From CBDUEF01 sp018063485 (lineage in GTDB: Bacteria > Pseudomonadota > Alphaproteobacteria > Rhodobacterales > Rhodobacteraceae): a stretch of DNA of 64,000 nt. The notes under the pieces are model-generated. The model did no database searches. It was not told where the DNA came from and was given only the letters and a program-made list of their open reading frames with translations. Numbering within the stretch: the stretch's first letter is position 1; each line of letters opens with the position of its first letter. Below, in pieces: positions 45,691 through 53,553 of this stretch. The DNA is taken from positions 1-64,000 of the forward strand of contig JBAOID010000025.1 of the NCBI GenBank assembly GCA_037045435.1, in the 5' to 3' direction. The translations under genes were made by a program, and so were the position numbers.

Positions 45691-46122
45691 ATGGATGACC
45701 TCGATCGAACCATTCTGACCTTGCTCGGAGCCGATGCGCGGATGTCGGTGGCAACTCTGGCGCGCCGATTGAAGGTGGCGCGTTCAACCATCCAGGCCCG
45801 GCTGGAACGGCTGGAAAGCTCTGGTGTAATCGCGGGCTATACTTTGAAACTGGGCGAGGCTGCGCGCCAGGGCCGCTTGCGCGCCAGTGTCTTGTTGACA
45901 ATCGAGCCACGTTCTCAGGCGGCGATCCTGACCCGTCTGAAAGCCATTGGCGAGGTGGAGCGGGTGTTTACCACCTCGGGTCGGTTCGATCTTTTGCTGC
46001 AGATTGCGGCGCCAAATACCCAATTGCTGGATCAGGTGCTGGATCAGATCGGTGCGCTGACAGGGGTTAAATCATCGGAAAGCCTGATCCATCTGTCCAC
46101 AAGGCTGGATCGCGCCGTCTGA
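45691..46122 (+). CDS. Lrp/AsnC-family transcriptional regulator
   Basis: The start is ATG 45691 (MDDLDRTILTLLGADARMSV), 143 residues, chosen for its AAGGA site and the TATAAT upstream. The winged helix (SVATLARRLKVARSTIQARL-ERLESSGVIAGYTLKLG) is followed by the RAM ligand-binding fold (LRASVLLTIEPRSQAAILTR; VFTTSGRFDLLLQI). It is divergent from the PLP decarboxylase, so the decarboxylase promoter is a likely target, perhaps with ornithine, lysine or arginine as effector (inference). Confidence 0.88.
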   Translation: MDDLDRTILTLLGADARMSVATLARRLKVARSTIQARLERLESSGVIAGYTLKLGEAARQGRLRASVLLTIEPRSQAAILTRLKAIGEVERVFTTSGRFDLLLQIAAPNTQLLDQVLDQIGALTGVKSSESLIHLSTRLDRAV

Positions 46123-46325
46123 TGGGCCGTCTGATGGGATGACACGCCAAGGTGAGCGGGCTTGCCCCCATCGAGGGCGCGCGCCCGCGCTGGCGCGGAC
46201 CGGCTTGCAGCGTGGTTTTTTGCTATGGCGAAGGAAGATGGATATTTAAGGACAGATGAAAGATCAGGTGCTTGGCCTTTGGGGCGCGATTGGCTAGAAA
46301 GCAGCAAAATTTGGGGATGCAGGCT

Positions 46326-49300
46326 ATGGAAAAGACCTTCAACGCAGCTGAGGCCGAGGCCCGGATTTCCAAGCTGTGGATTGAGCGCAAGGTGGGTGCG
46401 GCCGGCGCCAATGCGGTGCCGGGGGCTGAGGCGTTTTCGGTGATGATCCCGCCGCCGAACGTGACCGGCAGCCTTGCACATCGGCCACGCGCTCAACAAC
46501 ACGCTTGCAAGATATTCTGGTGCGCTGGCACCGGATGCAGCGGACTTCGACACGCTTTGGCAGCCCGGGCACGGACCATGCCGGGATCGCGACCCAGATG
46601 GTGATCGAACGGCGACATGGCCCAGCACCAGGCAACCCAGCCGCCGCGAGATGGGGCGCGAGGCGTTTCTGGCCCGACGATCTGGGCTGGCAAACAGGTA
46701 ATCGCGGCGGCACCATCATCGGGCAGTTGCAGCGGCTGGGGGCATCTTGCGACTGGTACGCGCGAGGCCTTCACCATGTCCGGCGCGCCCGGGGCGCCGG
46801 ACGGGCGAGGAGGGCAATTTCCACGACGCCGTGATCAAGGTTTTCGTGGATATGTACGACAAGGGCCTGATCTATCGCGGCAAGCGGCTGGTGAACTGGG
46901 ACCCGCATTTCGAGACCGCGATTTCCGATCTTGAGGTCGAGAATCGCGAAGTGCCCGGCCATATGTGGCATTTCAAATATCCGCTGGCCGGCGAGCGAAA
47001 CCTATGAATATGTCGAGACGAGACGAAGACGGCAACGGTGACCCTGCGCGAGACGCGCGACTATATCTCCATCGCCACGACGCGGCCTGAAACCATGCTG
47101 GGCGATGGCGCGGTGGCGGTGCATCCCGACGGATGCGCGCTATGCGCCGATCGTCGGCAAGCTGGTCGACATTCCGGTCGGCCCTAAGTGCATCGCCGCC
47201 TGATCCCGATCATCACCGATGAATATCCCGACCCGGCCTTTCGGCTCGGGTGCGGTCAAGATCACCGGCGCGCATGATTTCAACGACTATGCCGTGGCCA
47301 TGCGCAACACCATCCCGCTGTTATCGCGCTGATGGACACGCAAGCGGCGCGATGCGGGCCGACGGTGCTGCCTTATGCCGAGGCTGAGATCCGCGCGCGT
47401 GAGATCGCCGCAGCCGCGCCGCGCGCGGCGAGGATGTGGGCGATGTCTCGAACGTGAACCTTGTGCCCGAGAAATATGCGCGGGCTGGACCGGTTACGAG
47501 GCCCGCAAGCAGGTGGTCGACCGAGATCAACGCGCGAGGGCCTGTGCGCGTCCACCTATCTGCACAAGCGAAATCGACCCCGAAACCGGCAGCCGAACAT
47601 CTGGAACGCGCGCGCCGCTTGTCGAGGCGAAGCCGATCATGCAGCCCTTTGGCGACCGCTCGAGGCGTGGTGATCGAGCCGATGCTGACCGACCAGTGGT
47701 TCGTCGATACCGCCAAGATCGTCGGCCCGGCGCTGGAGGCTGTGCGCTCGGGGGCGACGCGGATCCTCCCCGAGTCAGCGCGAAAAGGCCTATTTCCACT
47801 GGCTGGAGAATATCGAGCCTTGGTGCATCTCGCGCCAGTTGTGGTGGGGGCATCAGATTCCGGTTTGGTATGGCCTGAACCTCGACGCCAGGAATTTTGT
47901 CGATGACGAAGGCGACAACGCTCTGGACGAGGTTGAGATCCTGCGCGTTCTCGGTGACGGTGGCCATATCGACCGCGAGGCAACCTTCCATTGCGCATCC
48001 GAGATTAACGCTGTGGCCGAGCAGTTTCGTGACGATCATTGCCTCCCTGCCGCACCCTTTGAACGCGGCACGCATTGATGGAAGTGGCGGATCGCCATGC
48101 GGCGGTAACGGCCCTGGCATCGTCTTTGGCCGATTACGCCATCAGCCAGGACCCGACGCATCTGACCTACCCCGTCTGGCGCGACCCCGACGTGCTTGAC
48201 ACCTGGTTCTCCTCCGGCCTCTGGCCGATCGGCACCCTTGGCTGGCCCGAGCAAACCCCTGAACTGGCAAAATATTTCCCCACCTCGACGCCTGATCACC
48301 GGGGCCGATATCATCTTCTTCTGGGTCGCCCGCATGATGATGATGCAGCTTGCCGTGGTGGGTGAAGTGCCGTTCAAAACCGTCTATCTGCACGGGCTTG
48401 TGCGTGACGCCAAGGGCAAGAAGATGTCCAAGAGCCTTGGCAATGTCATCGACCCGTTGGAGATCATTGACGAATTCGGAGCCGACGCGCTGCGGTTTTC
48501 CAATGCTGCCATGGCGAGCCTTGGCGGTGTGCTGAAACTCGACACCGCCCGCATCGCCGGCTATCGCAACTTTGGCACCAAGCTCTGGAACGCCTGCCGC
48601 TTCGCAGAAATGAACGGGGTTTGGGAAGGCCACAAGACCGGCTCCGCGCCCAAACCGAACGCCAAGGTCAACAAATGGATCCTTGCCGAAACCGTCAAGA
48701 CCCTGCGCAATGTTGATGAAGCCCTGAAAGACTACCGTTTTGATAACGCCGCCGACGCGCTGTATAAATTCGTCTGGGGTCAGGTGTGCGACTGGTATGT
48801 GGAATTCGCCAAACCCCTGTTTGACGGCCCCGAAGCCACCGAGACCCGCGCGACAATGGCTTGGGTGTTGGATCAGTGCATGATCATGCTGCACCCGATC
48901 ATGCCTTTCATCACCGAGGAATTGTGGTCCACCACGGGCACCCGTGCCAAGCTGTTGGTCCATACCGATTGGCCGACATATGACCCTGGCCTGCACGATG
49001 TTCCAAGCGAAGGAACCATGAGCTGGGTCATCTCGCTGATCGAAGAAATCCGCTCGGCCCGAACGCAGGTTCACGTTCCGGCTGGCCTCAAGGTCGACAT
49101 GGTGGCAACCGCGCTGGACGACAATGCACGCAAGGACTGGGCCGAAAATGCGGCGATCATCAAACGCCTTGCCCGCGTGGAAACCCTGACCGAAGGCCCC
49201 GCCCCCAAGGGCAGCATTTCCATCGCCGTTGACGGTGCCGCCTTTGCCATCCCGCTGGCAGGCCTGATCGACATTGCCGAAGAAAAAGCCCGCCTGACCA

Positions 49301-49479
49301 AGGCGATGGACAAGTTGGCCAAAGAAATCGGCGGCCTCAAGGGCCGGATCAACAACCCCAATTTTGTGGCTTCTGCCCCCGAAGACGTGGTGATTGAGGC
49401 CCGCGCCAATCTGGAGGCCCGCGAGGATGAAGCCGCCAAGCTGCAAGCGGCGTTGAAGCGTTTGGCCGAAATCGGCTAA
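46326..49479 (+). CDS. valS: Valyl-tRNA synthetase, many frameshifts in the first two thirds
   Basis: ATG 46326 gives MEKTFNAAEAEARISKLWIE and AFSVMIPPPNVTGS. The HIGH box (LHIGHALNN) follows immediately but in another frame. Then pieces follow in changing frames: DTLWQPGTDHAGIATQMVIE, FVDMYDKGLIYRGKRLVNWD, ISIATTRPETMLGDGAVAVH (editing domain), FGSGAVKITGAHDFNDY, LEPWCISRQLWWGHQIPVWY. Ten or more indels lie between 46470 and 48320. From about 48300 the frame is clean: GADIIFFWVARMMMMQL, LVRDAKGKKMSKSLGNVIDP (KMSKS), the anticodon domain and the C-terminal coiled coil (EEKARLTKAMDKLAKEIGGL). As an essential enzyme it must be intact in the cell; the damage is probably in the sequence data. Confidence 0.93.
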
Positions 49480-49617
49480 GAGGTCTGCCACAGGCCCTGG
49501 AATGGGGGATGGCAGGCCTTTGGCCTATCGTTATAACACTACCCGGCACCGACGGGCCGAGATGGTTCCAGCAACCTGAATCCAAGGGTTTGGCAAGTTC
49601 ACGGTGCCTGAATGATT

Positions 49618-49647
49618 CGCGCCATAGGGCGCAGCCGGTTTTTTTTG
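49618..49647 (+). terminator. Possible terminator downstream of valS
   Basis: A short stem GCGCC-ATA-GGGCGC is followed within 6 nt by eight T. It lies about 140 bp past the valS stop and opposite the end of the VIT gene. The rest of the 253-bp gap shows nothing convincing. Confidence 0.35.
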
Positions 49648-49732
49648 CGCGCCGGTTTTGGCGGCCTGAAGGATCTGGTGGCAAGGCGAGCGCAGGAAGG
49701 GATTGACCAACCGCGCGATCACTGGGCTTGGC

Positions 49733-50440
49733 CTAGAGGTTCACGCCAAACATGCGCCCCACACCCGCCGTGATAGCCATGGCGGCAGCGCCCCAAAACA
49801 GCACACGGGCCGTTGCACGCAGCTTTGGCGCTCCGCCGACATGGGCACCAACCGCTCCAAGGCCCGCAAGGCAGATAAGGGTGGTGATCACCACGACGGG
49901 AATGATCTTATCGCTTGGCGCCAACACAGCGCAGGCAAGCGGCAAGGCGGCGGCCAGGGTAAAGGTAAGGCCCGAGGCAAAGGCCGCTTGCAACGGGTTT
50001 GCCGCATGCACTTCGGACAGGCCAAGCTCGTCGCGCACATGGGCGGCGAGAGCATCGTTTTGCGTCAACTCCCGTGCAACCAAGGCCGCCGTATTCGCCG
50101 AGAGCCCACGCGATTGGTAAATCGAGACCAGTTCGGCCTCTTCCGCTTCGGGAGTTTCGATCAACGCTTGTTTTTCGCGTGCAATATCGGCGCGTTCGAT
50201 ATCGGATTGCGAGCTGACCGAGACATATTCACCAGCCGCCATCGACATGGCCCCAGCGGCCAGACCAGCCCCGCCTGCCAGCAAGATCGCGGTTGGGCTG
50301 GGATCTGCCGCCGCAACGCCGACGATCAGTGACGAGACGGAAACGATGCCATCATTTGCGCCCAGAACAGCGGCGCGAAGCCATCCGGTGCGGGTGATGT
50401 AATGCAGCTCTTTATGGGCGGATTGATAAGGCAAGGACAT
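49733..50440 (-). CDS. VIT1/CCC1-family iron/manganese transporter
   Basis: I chose ATG 50440 (MSLPYQSAHKELHYITRTGW), 235 residues. Family marks: GWLRAAVLGANDGIVSVSSL, GLAAGAMSMAAGEYVSVSSQ with SDIERADIAREKQALIETPE (metal-binding loop), ELVSIYQSRGLSANTAALVA, and NPLQAAFASGLTFTLAAALP. Five helices are expected. VIT/CCC1 proteins move Fe(II) or Mn(II) out of the cytosol. It starts 10 bp after the histidine-kinase stop on the same strand, so regulator, kinase and transporter probably form one operon. Confidence 0.9.
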   Translation of the reverse strand: MSLPYQSAHKELHYITRTGWLRAAVLGANDGIVSVSSLIVGVAAADPSPTAILLAGGAGLAAGAMSMAAGEYVSVSSQSDIERADIAREKQALIETPEAEEAELVSIYQSRGLSANTAALVARELTQNDALAAHVRDELGLSEVHAANPLQAAFASGLTFTLAAALPLACAVLAPSDKIIPVVVITTLICLAGLGAVGAHVGGAPKLRATARVLFWGAAAMAITAGVGRMFGVNL

Positions 50441-50450
50441 GGAAGATCTT

Positions 50451-51806
50451 TCAAAGAGGAGTGGAAGCCGCAAGGGGCGCTTTGCGGCTGCCCAACTGGA
50501 TTGAGGCGCGAAAGCCCCCGGTCTGGCCTGAAAGTGGAGAGGTCAGGATCAAGGGGGTCGCAGTGCGTTCGGCGATGGTGCGCACAATGGCAAGGCCAAG
50601 CCCGCTGCCGCTGCCTGCGCCCTGTGCGCGCATGAAGCGCCCCGAAAGATCGGCCAGCGCCGCGGCTGGCACCGCAGCCCCGTCATTTTCGACATGCAGC
50701 CAGCCATCTGTGGCCAGAGTAACGCGGATCGGCCCGCCATCGCCATGGCGCAACGCATTTTCGATCAGGTTGCGGGCAACGATGGCCACCGCATCAGGGT
50801 CAATCACCGACAGGACCGGCGTGGAGGCAAGATGCAGATTGGTGCGCCCGCGATCCGCCCCACGCGCGAAATCTTCGGCCACCAGTTGCAGGACCAGCCG
50901 TAAATCATGCGGGGTTGCGGTGATCAGTTGCGCCCCTTCGGCTCGGGCCAGTTGCATCAGGCGCTCGGACAGCCGCGTCAGGCGTTTCAGCGTCCCCTCG
51001 ATCGCCTCGGCACGGCGGGCGGTTTCGGGCTCATGGGTTTGATGGTGCAACCGTTGCACCTGAGCGATCGCCCCCGCCAAAGGCGTGCGCAGCTCATGTG
51101 CCGCATTGGAGGCAAAGCTGCGTTCGGCTTCAAAGGCGGTATGAAGACGCTGGAACAACTGGTTAACCGCGCCCGCAATGGGTTGCAGTTCGGCTGGCAA
51201 GGTATCGGTGGGCAGCGGTGCAAGGTCATTGGCATCACGCCGCGCCAATTGGTCGCGCAATTGGCCCAACGGGCGCAGACCAAACCCCAAGCCATAGGCT
51301 ATGCCCAGAATGCTCAGCGGGATCACCGCCAGCAATGGCAGCGCCAGCCCCATCACCAATTCGCGCGCCACGCTTTGACGATGTGCAAGCGGCTCTGCAA
51401 TGGTCAAGGTGATGGTCCCGCGCACCGCCACTTCCTGATAATACCTAAAGCTGTCAGTCTGATGGAAACCGGTCTCGGCAAAGCTGGGGAATTGCGCCGG
51501 ATCGGCCTGATGCGAGGCCAGCAACACCCGCCCCTGCGTGTCGCGCACCAGATAGGTGAAGTATTCTTCATGCGCATCCAGCGCAGTGATATGTTGGCTG
51601 ATGCCTTCTTCTTCGCGGCTGAGCACGTCGATCACCGCCAGTTGCAAAATGCGCTGACCGGTTTCTTGCAGTGCGGAATCAAACACCTCGGCCATCTGAT
51701 CCGACAACAGCCGTGAGGTGACCGCCGCCGCCGACAGCCACAAAAGAGTGACCACCAGCGAAAGCGCCACAACCGCACGAAATCGGATCGAGACGGGTGA
51801 TTTCAT
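50451..51806 (-). CDS. Sensor histidine kinase (QseC/PmrB type)
   Basis: The 451-residue protein has a first helix at about 10-32, a periplasmic domain of about 115 residues (33-150), a second helix (about 150-175), and a linker. HisKA follows with FASNAAHELRTPLAGAIAQV (His237), then HATPase: IVARNLIENALRHGDGGPIR (N-box) and GSGSGLGLAIVRTIAERTAT (G-box). The periplasmic part shows no named domain. The ATG overlaps the regulator's stop (ATGA). The signal is unknown; the neighbours (VIT transporter, PepSY-reductase) suggest metal or redox. Confidence 0.9.
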   Translation of the reverse strand: MKSPVSIRFRAVVALSLVVTLLWLSAAAVTSRLLSDQMAEVFDSALQETGQRILQLAVIDVLSREEEGISQHITALDAHEEYFTYLVRDTQGRVLLASHQADPAQFPSFAETGFHQTDSFRYYQEVAVRGTITLTIAEPLAHRQSVARELVMGLALPLLAVIPLSILGIAYGLGFGLRPLGQLRDQLARRDANDLAPLPTDTLPAELQPIAGAVNQLFQRLHTAFEAERSFASNAAHELRTPLAGAIAQVQRLHHQTHEPETARRAEAIEGTLKRLTRLSERLMQLARAEGAQLITATPHDLRLVLQLVAEDFARGADRGRTNLHLASTPVLSVIDPDAVAIVARNLIENALRHGDGGPIRVTLATDGWLHVENDGAAVPAAALADLSGRFMRAQGAGSGSGLGLAIVRTIAERTATPLILTSPLSGQTGGFRASIQLGSRKAPLAASTPL

Positions 51807-52462
51807 GCCTGTCCCAAGCGATAGCCAAGCCCGCGCTCTGTGATGATCACCCCGGCCCCCAGCTTTTTGCGCAGGCGGCTGACATGCACCTCGATGGTGT
51901 TGCTTTCCACCTCGGTATCAAAAGAATAGAGCCGCTCTTCCAACTGCGCCTTGGAAAAAAGCTGCGATGGCTTTTGCACAAAGGCCTCAAACAACACCCA
52001 TTCGCGGGCGGTCAGGGAAATCGCCTTGTCGTGACGGGTCACGCGGCGTTCGGCCAGATCAATCGTCAGCCCCTGTATGACCAACACCGGGTTGGGATTG
52101 CCTGAATAGCGTCGTGCAACGGCCCCAATTCGCGCTGAAAGCTCTTCAAGATCAAAGGGTTTCACCAGATAGTCATCCGCCCCGGCATTCAGCCCTTCGA
52201 TACGGTCTGAAATCTGATCCAGTGCTGTCAGGATCATCACCGGCACCTTGCTGCCGCTCTTGCGCAGGGATTTCAAGAAGGGAATGCCCCGGCCATCGGG
52301 CAGCATCAGATCCAGCAAGATCAGATCAAAATTTGCGCCGCCCAGTGCATCGCCTGCCGTATCCAGCCGCATGACCCAATCAACCGAATGGCCATCCGCC
52401 TCCAATTGCTCGCGCAAGGCAGAGCCGATGATCTTGTCGTCCTCGATCAGCAGAATGCGCAT
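51803..52462 (-). CDS. OmpR-family response regulator
   Basis: I chose ATG 52462 (MRILLIEDDKIIGSALREQL), 219 residues. The receiver has the acidic pocket (EDD), phospho-acceptor Asp51 in DLILLDLMLPDGRGI, and Lys in GADDYLVKPFDLEEL. The winged-helix output domain holds ISLTAREWVLFEAFVQKPSQ, VESNTIEVHVSRLRKKLGAG and RGLGYRLG. It is the first gene of the leftward operon with the kinase and the VIT transporter. It probably also acts on the rightward PepSY/DUF2271/reductase genes, with which it shares a 157-bp intergenic region. Confidence 0.92.
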   Translation of the reverse strand: MRILLIEDDKIIGSALREQLEADGHSVDWVMRLDTAGDALGGANFDLILLDLMLPDGRGIPFLKSLRKSGSKVPVMILTALDQISDRIEGLNAGADDYLVKPFDLEELSARIGAVARRYSGNPNPVLVIQGLTIDLAERRVTRHDKAISLTAREWVLFEAFVQKPSQLFSKAQLEERLYSFDTEVESNTIEVHVSRLRKKLGAGVIITERGLGYRLGQA

Positions 52463-52530
52463 CACGTTCCTTGTCTGGCGGCCCGACCCGCTTGTCCTCC
52501 CTCGCACGTAGCGGGTCAAACTGACACCAT

Positions 52531-52559
52531 CCTGAAGCGAATTCTGTCTTTGCTTCAGG
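52531..52559. promoter_or_regulatory. Inverted repeat between the divergent regulator and PepSY genes
   Basis: CCTGAAGC-N13-GCTTCAGG, a perfect 8-bp inverted repeat, lies in the 157-bp region between the response-regulator start and the PepSY gene start. It could be an operator for both promoters. No direct-repeat OmpR-type box is obvious, so its role is a guess. Confidence 0.4.
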
Positions 52560-52619
52560 AAGCTGTCAGGTTCGTCCTGCAAAAGGCAAGGAGCCAAAGT
52601 GTGCGTTGGAGTTTCGCCA

Positions 52620-52928
52620 ATGAAAAGTCTTATGACACCGCTTACCCTGGCAACCCTGCTTTTTGCCGGGGTGGCACGGGCTGATGTTCACTGTGAGGTG
52701 CCCATGACCGATTGGCAACCTCGCGAGGCCGTAACACAACTCGCAGTCGAAAACGGTTGGACTCTGCGCCGGATCAAAATTGATGATGGCTGCTATGAGA
52801 TCGCAGGAACCGATGCCGAAGGACGCAAGTTCAAGCTGAAACTGCATCCCGGCACCTTGGCCGTGGTGACGCCGGACCAGGACGACGACGATGATCGCCA
52901 CCACCGCAAGGGGCCCGACAACAACTGA
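52620..52928 (+). CDS. Small exported PepSY-domain protein
   Basis: The start is ATG 52620 (MKSLMTPLTLATLLFAGVAR), with GGAG 9 nt upstream. The signal peptide would be cut after ARA. The mature 80 residues carry one PepSY motif: MTDWQPREAVTQLAVENGWT and LRRIKIDDGCYEIAGTDAEG-RKFKLKLHPGTLAVV. An acidic/basic tail follows (DQDDDDDRHHRKGPDNN), possibly metal binding. Such proteins often sit beside two-component systems. It is the first gene of the rightward cluster. Confidence 0.85.
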   Translation: MKSLMTPLTLATLLFAGVARADVHCEVPMTDWQPREAVTQLAVENGWTLRRIKIDDGCYEIAGTDAEGRKFKLKLHPGTLAVVTPDQDDDDDRHHRKGPDNN

Positions 52929-53062
52929 TCCCGAACTGATCCAGGATCCTCCGAGCCAAAAGGCCCGATCACGCCGCCAAGCGACGGCATTTATCAATAA
53001 TGGCAAACCGCCGCCGGTCAACTCCAACTGATGCCGCCGGCGTCACTCGAAAGGAATTGAAA

Positions 53063-53539
53063 ATGCAGATGAAATCCCTCTTTGTCGCGCTGGCGCTGTC
53101 CACAGCCTTGACAATTCCCGTTGTGGTGCAGGCCAAAACGGTCAACCTCACCACGACATTGACGCAATATGGCGGCCAAGGGGCCTATCTGGCGATTTAT
53201 GTCACAGATGCTTCAGGGGCCTATGCGGGCAGCCTGTGGATGGCGGGCGGCAAGGCAAAATATTATCGGCATTTGACGGATTGGGCGCGCTTGAGCGGTG
53301 GGAACAGCGCCGAGGTGAATGGCATCACCGGGGCGAGTGTCGGTGCGGGGCGCAGTCTGGATCTGTCGATCAATCTGGCGGATGAGTTGTTTGATGCCGG
53401 TTATACCCTGCATATCGACGCCGCAGCCGAGGACATGCGCGAAAGTCCCAACGAAATCGCCGTGCCTTTGACAACTTCGGGTGCGGGTAAAGCCGTCAAG
53501 GGGCGGGGCTACATCGCGTCCTTTCAATACGGTTTTTAG
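53063..53539 (+). CDS. DUF2271 exported protein with an ApbE-type flavinylation motif
   Basis: ATG 53063 (MQMKSLFVALALSTALTIPV) has AAAGGAATTG upstream. The signal peptide ends near VQA; the mature protein is about 134 residues. The DUF2271 pattern is YLAIYVTDASGAYAGSLWMA, KYYRHLTDWARLSG, RSLDLSINLADELFDAGYTL and a C-terminal GRGYIASFQYGF. Residues 86-92 read NGITGAS, fitting the [D/N]xx[S/T]GA[T/S] site where ApbE enzymes attach FMN; Ser92 would be modified. A published survey of flavinylation loci links DUF2271 with ApbE and PepSY reductases, and both lie directly downstream here. Confidence 0.85.
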   Translation: MQMKSLFVALALSTALTIPVVVQAKTVNLTTTLTQYGGQGAYLAIYVTDASGAYAGSLWMAGGKAKYYRHLTDWARLSGGNSAEVNGITGASVGAGRSLDLSINLADELFDAGYTLHIDAAAEDMRESPNEIAVPLTTSGAGKAVKGRGYIASFQYGF

Positions 53540-53553
53540 TCACAGGTAACGCC

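Noticed and set aside
46123..46325. Possible small gene or regulatory RNA between the Lrp gene and valS.
   Set aside because: The GC-rich inverted repeats (GGGCGCGCGCCC) are short and typical of high-GC DNA; no T-box, which would in any case be unexpected in this group.
48142..49491. Minus-strand ORF of 449 codons opposite valS.
   Set aside because: It mirrors the clean 3' part of valS, which contains KMSKS and the anticodon domain.
49531..49722. Small minus-strand ORF of 63 codons between valS and the VIT gene.
   Set aside because: No ribosome site, no hydrophobic pattern or family, and it spans a T-run that looks like a terminator.
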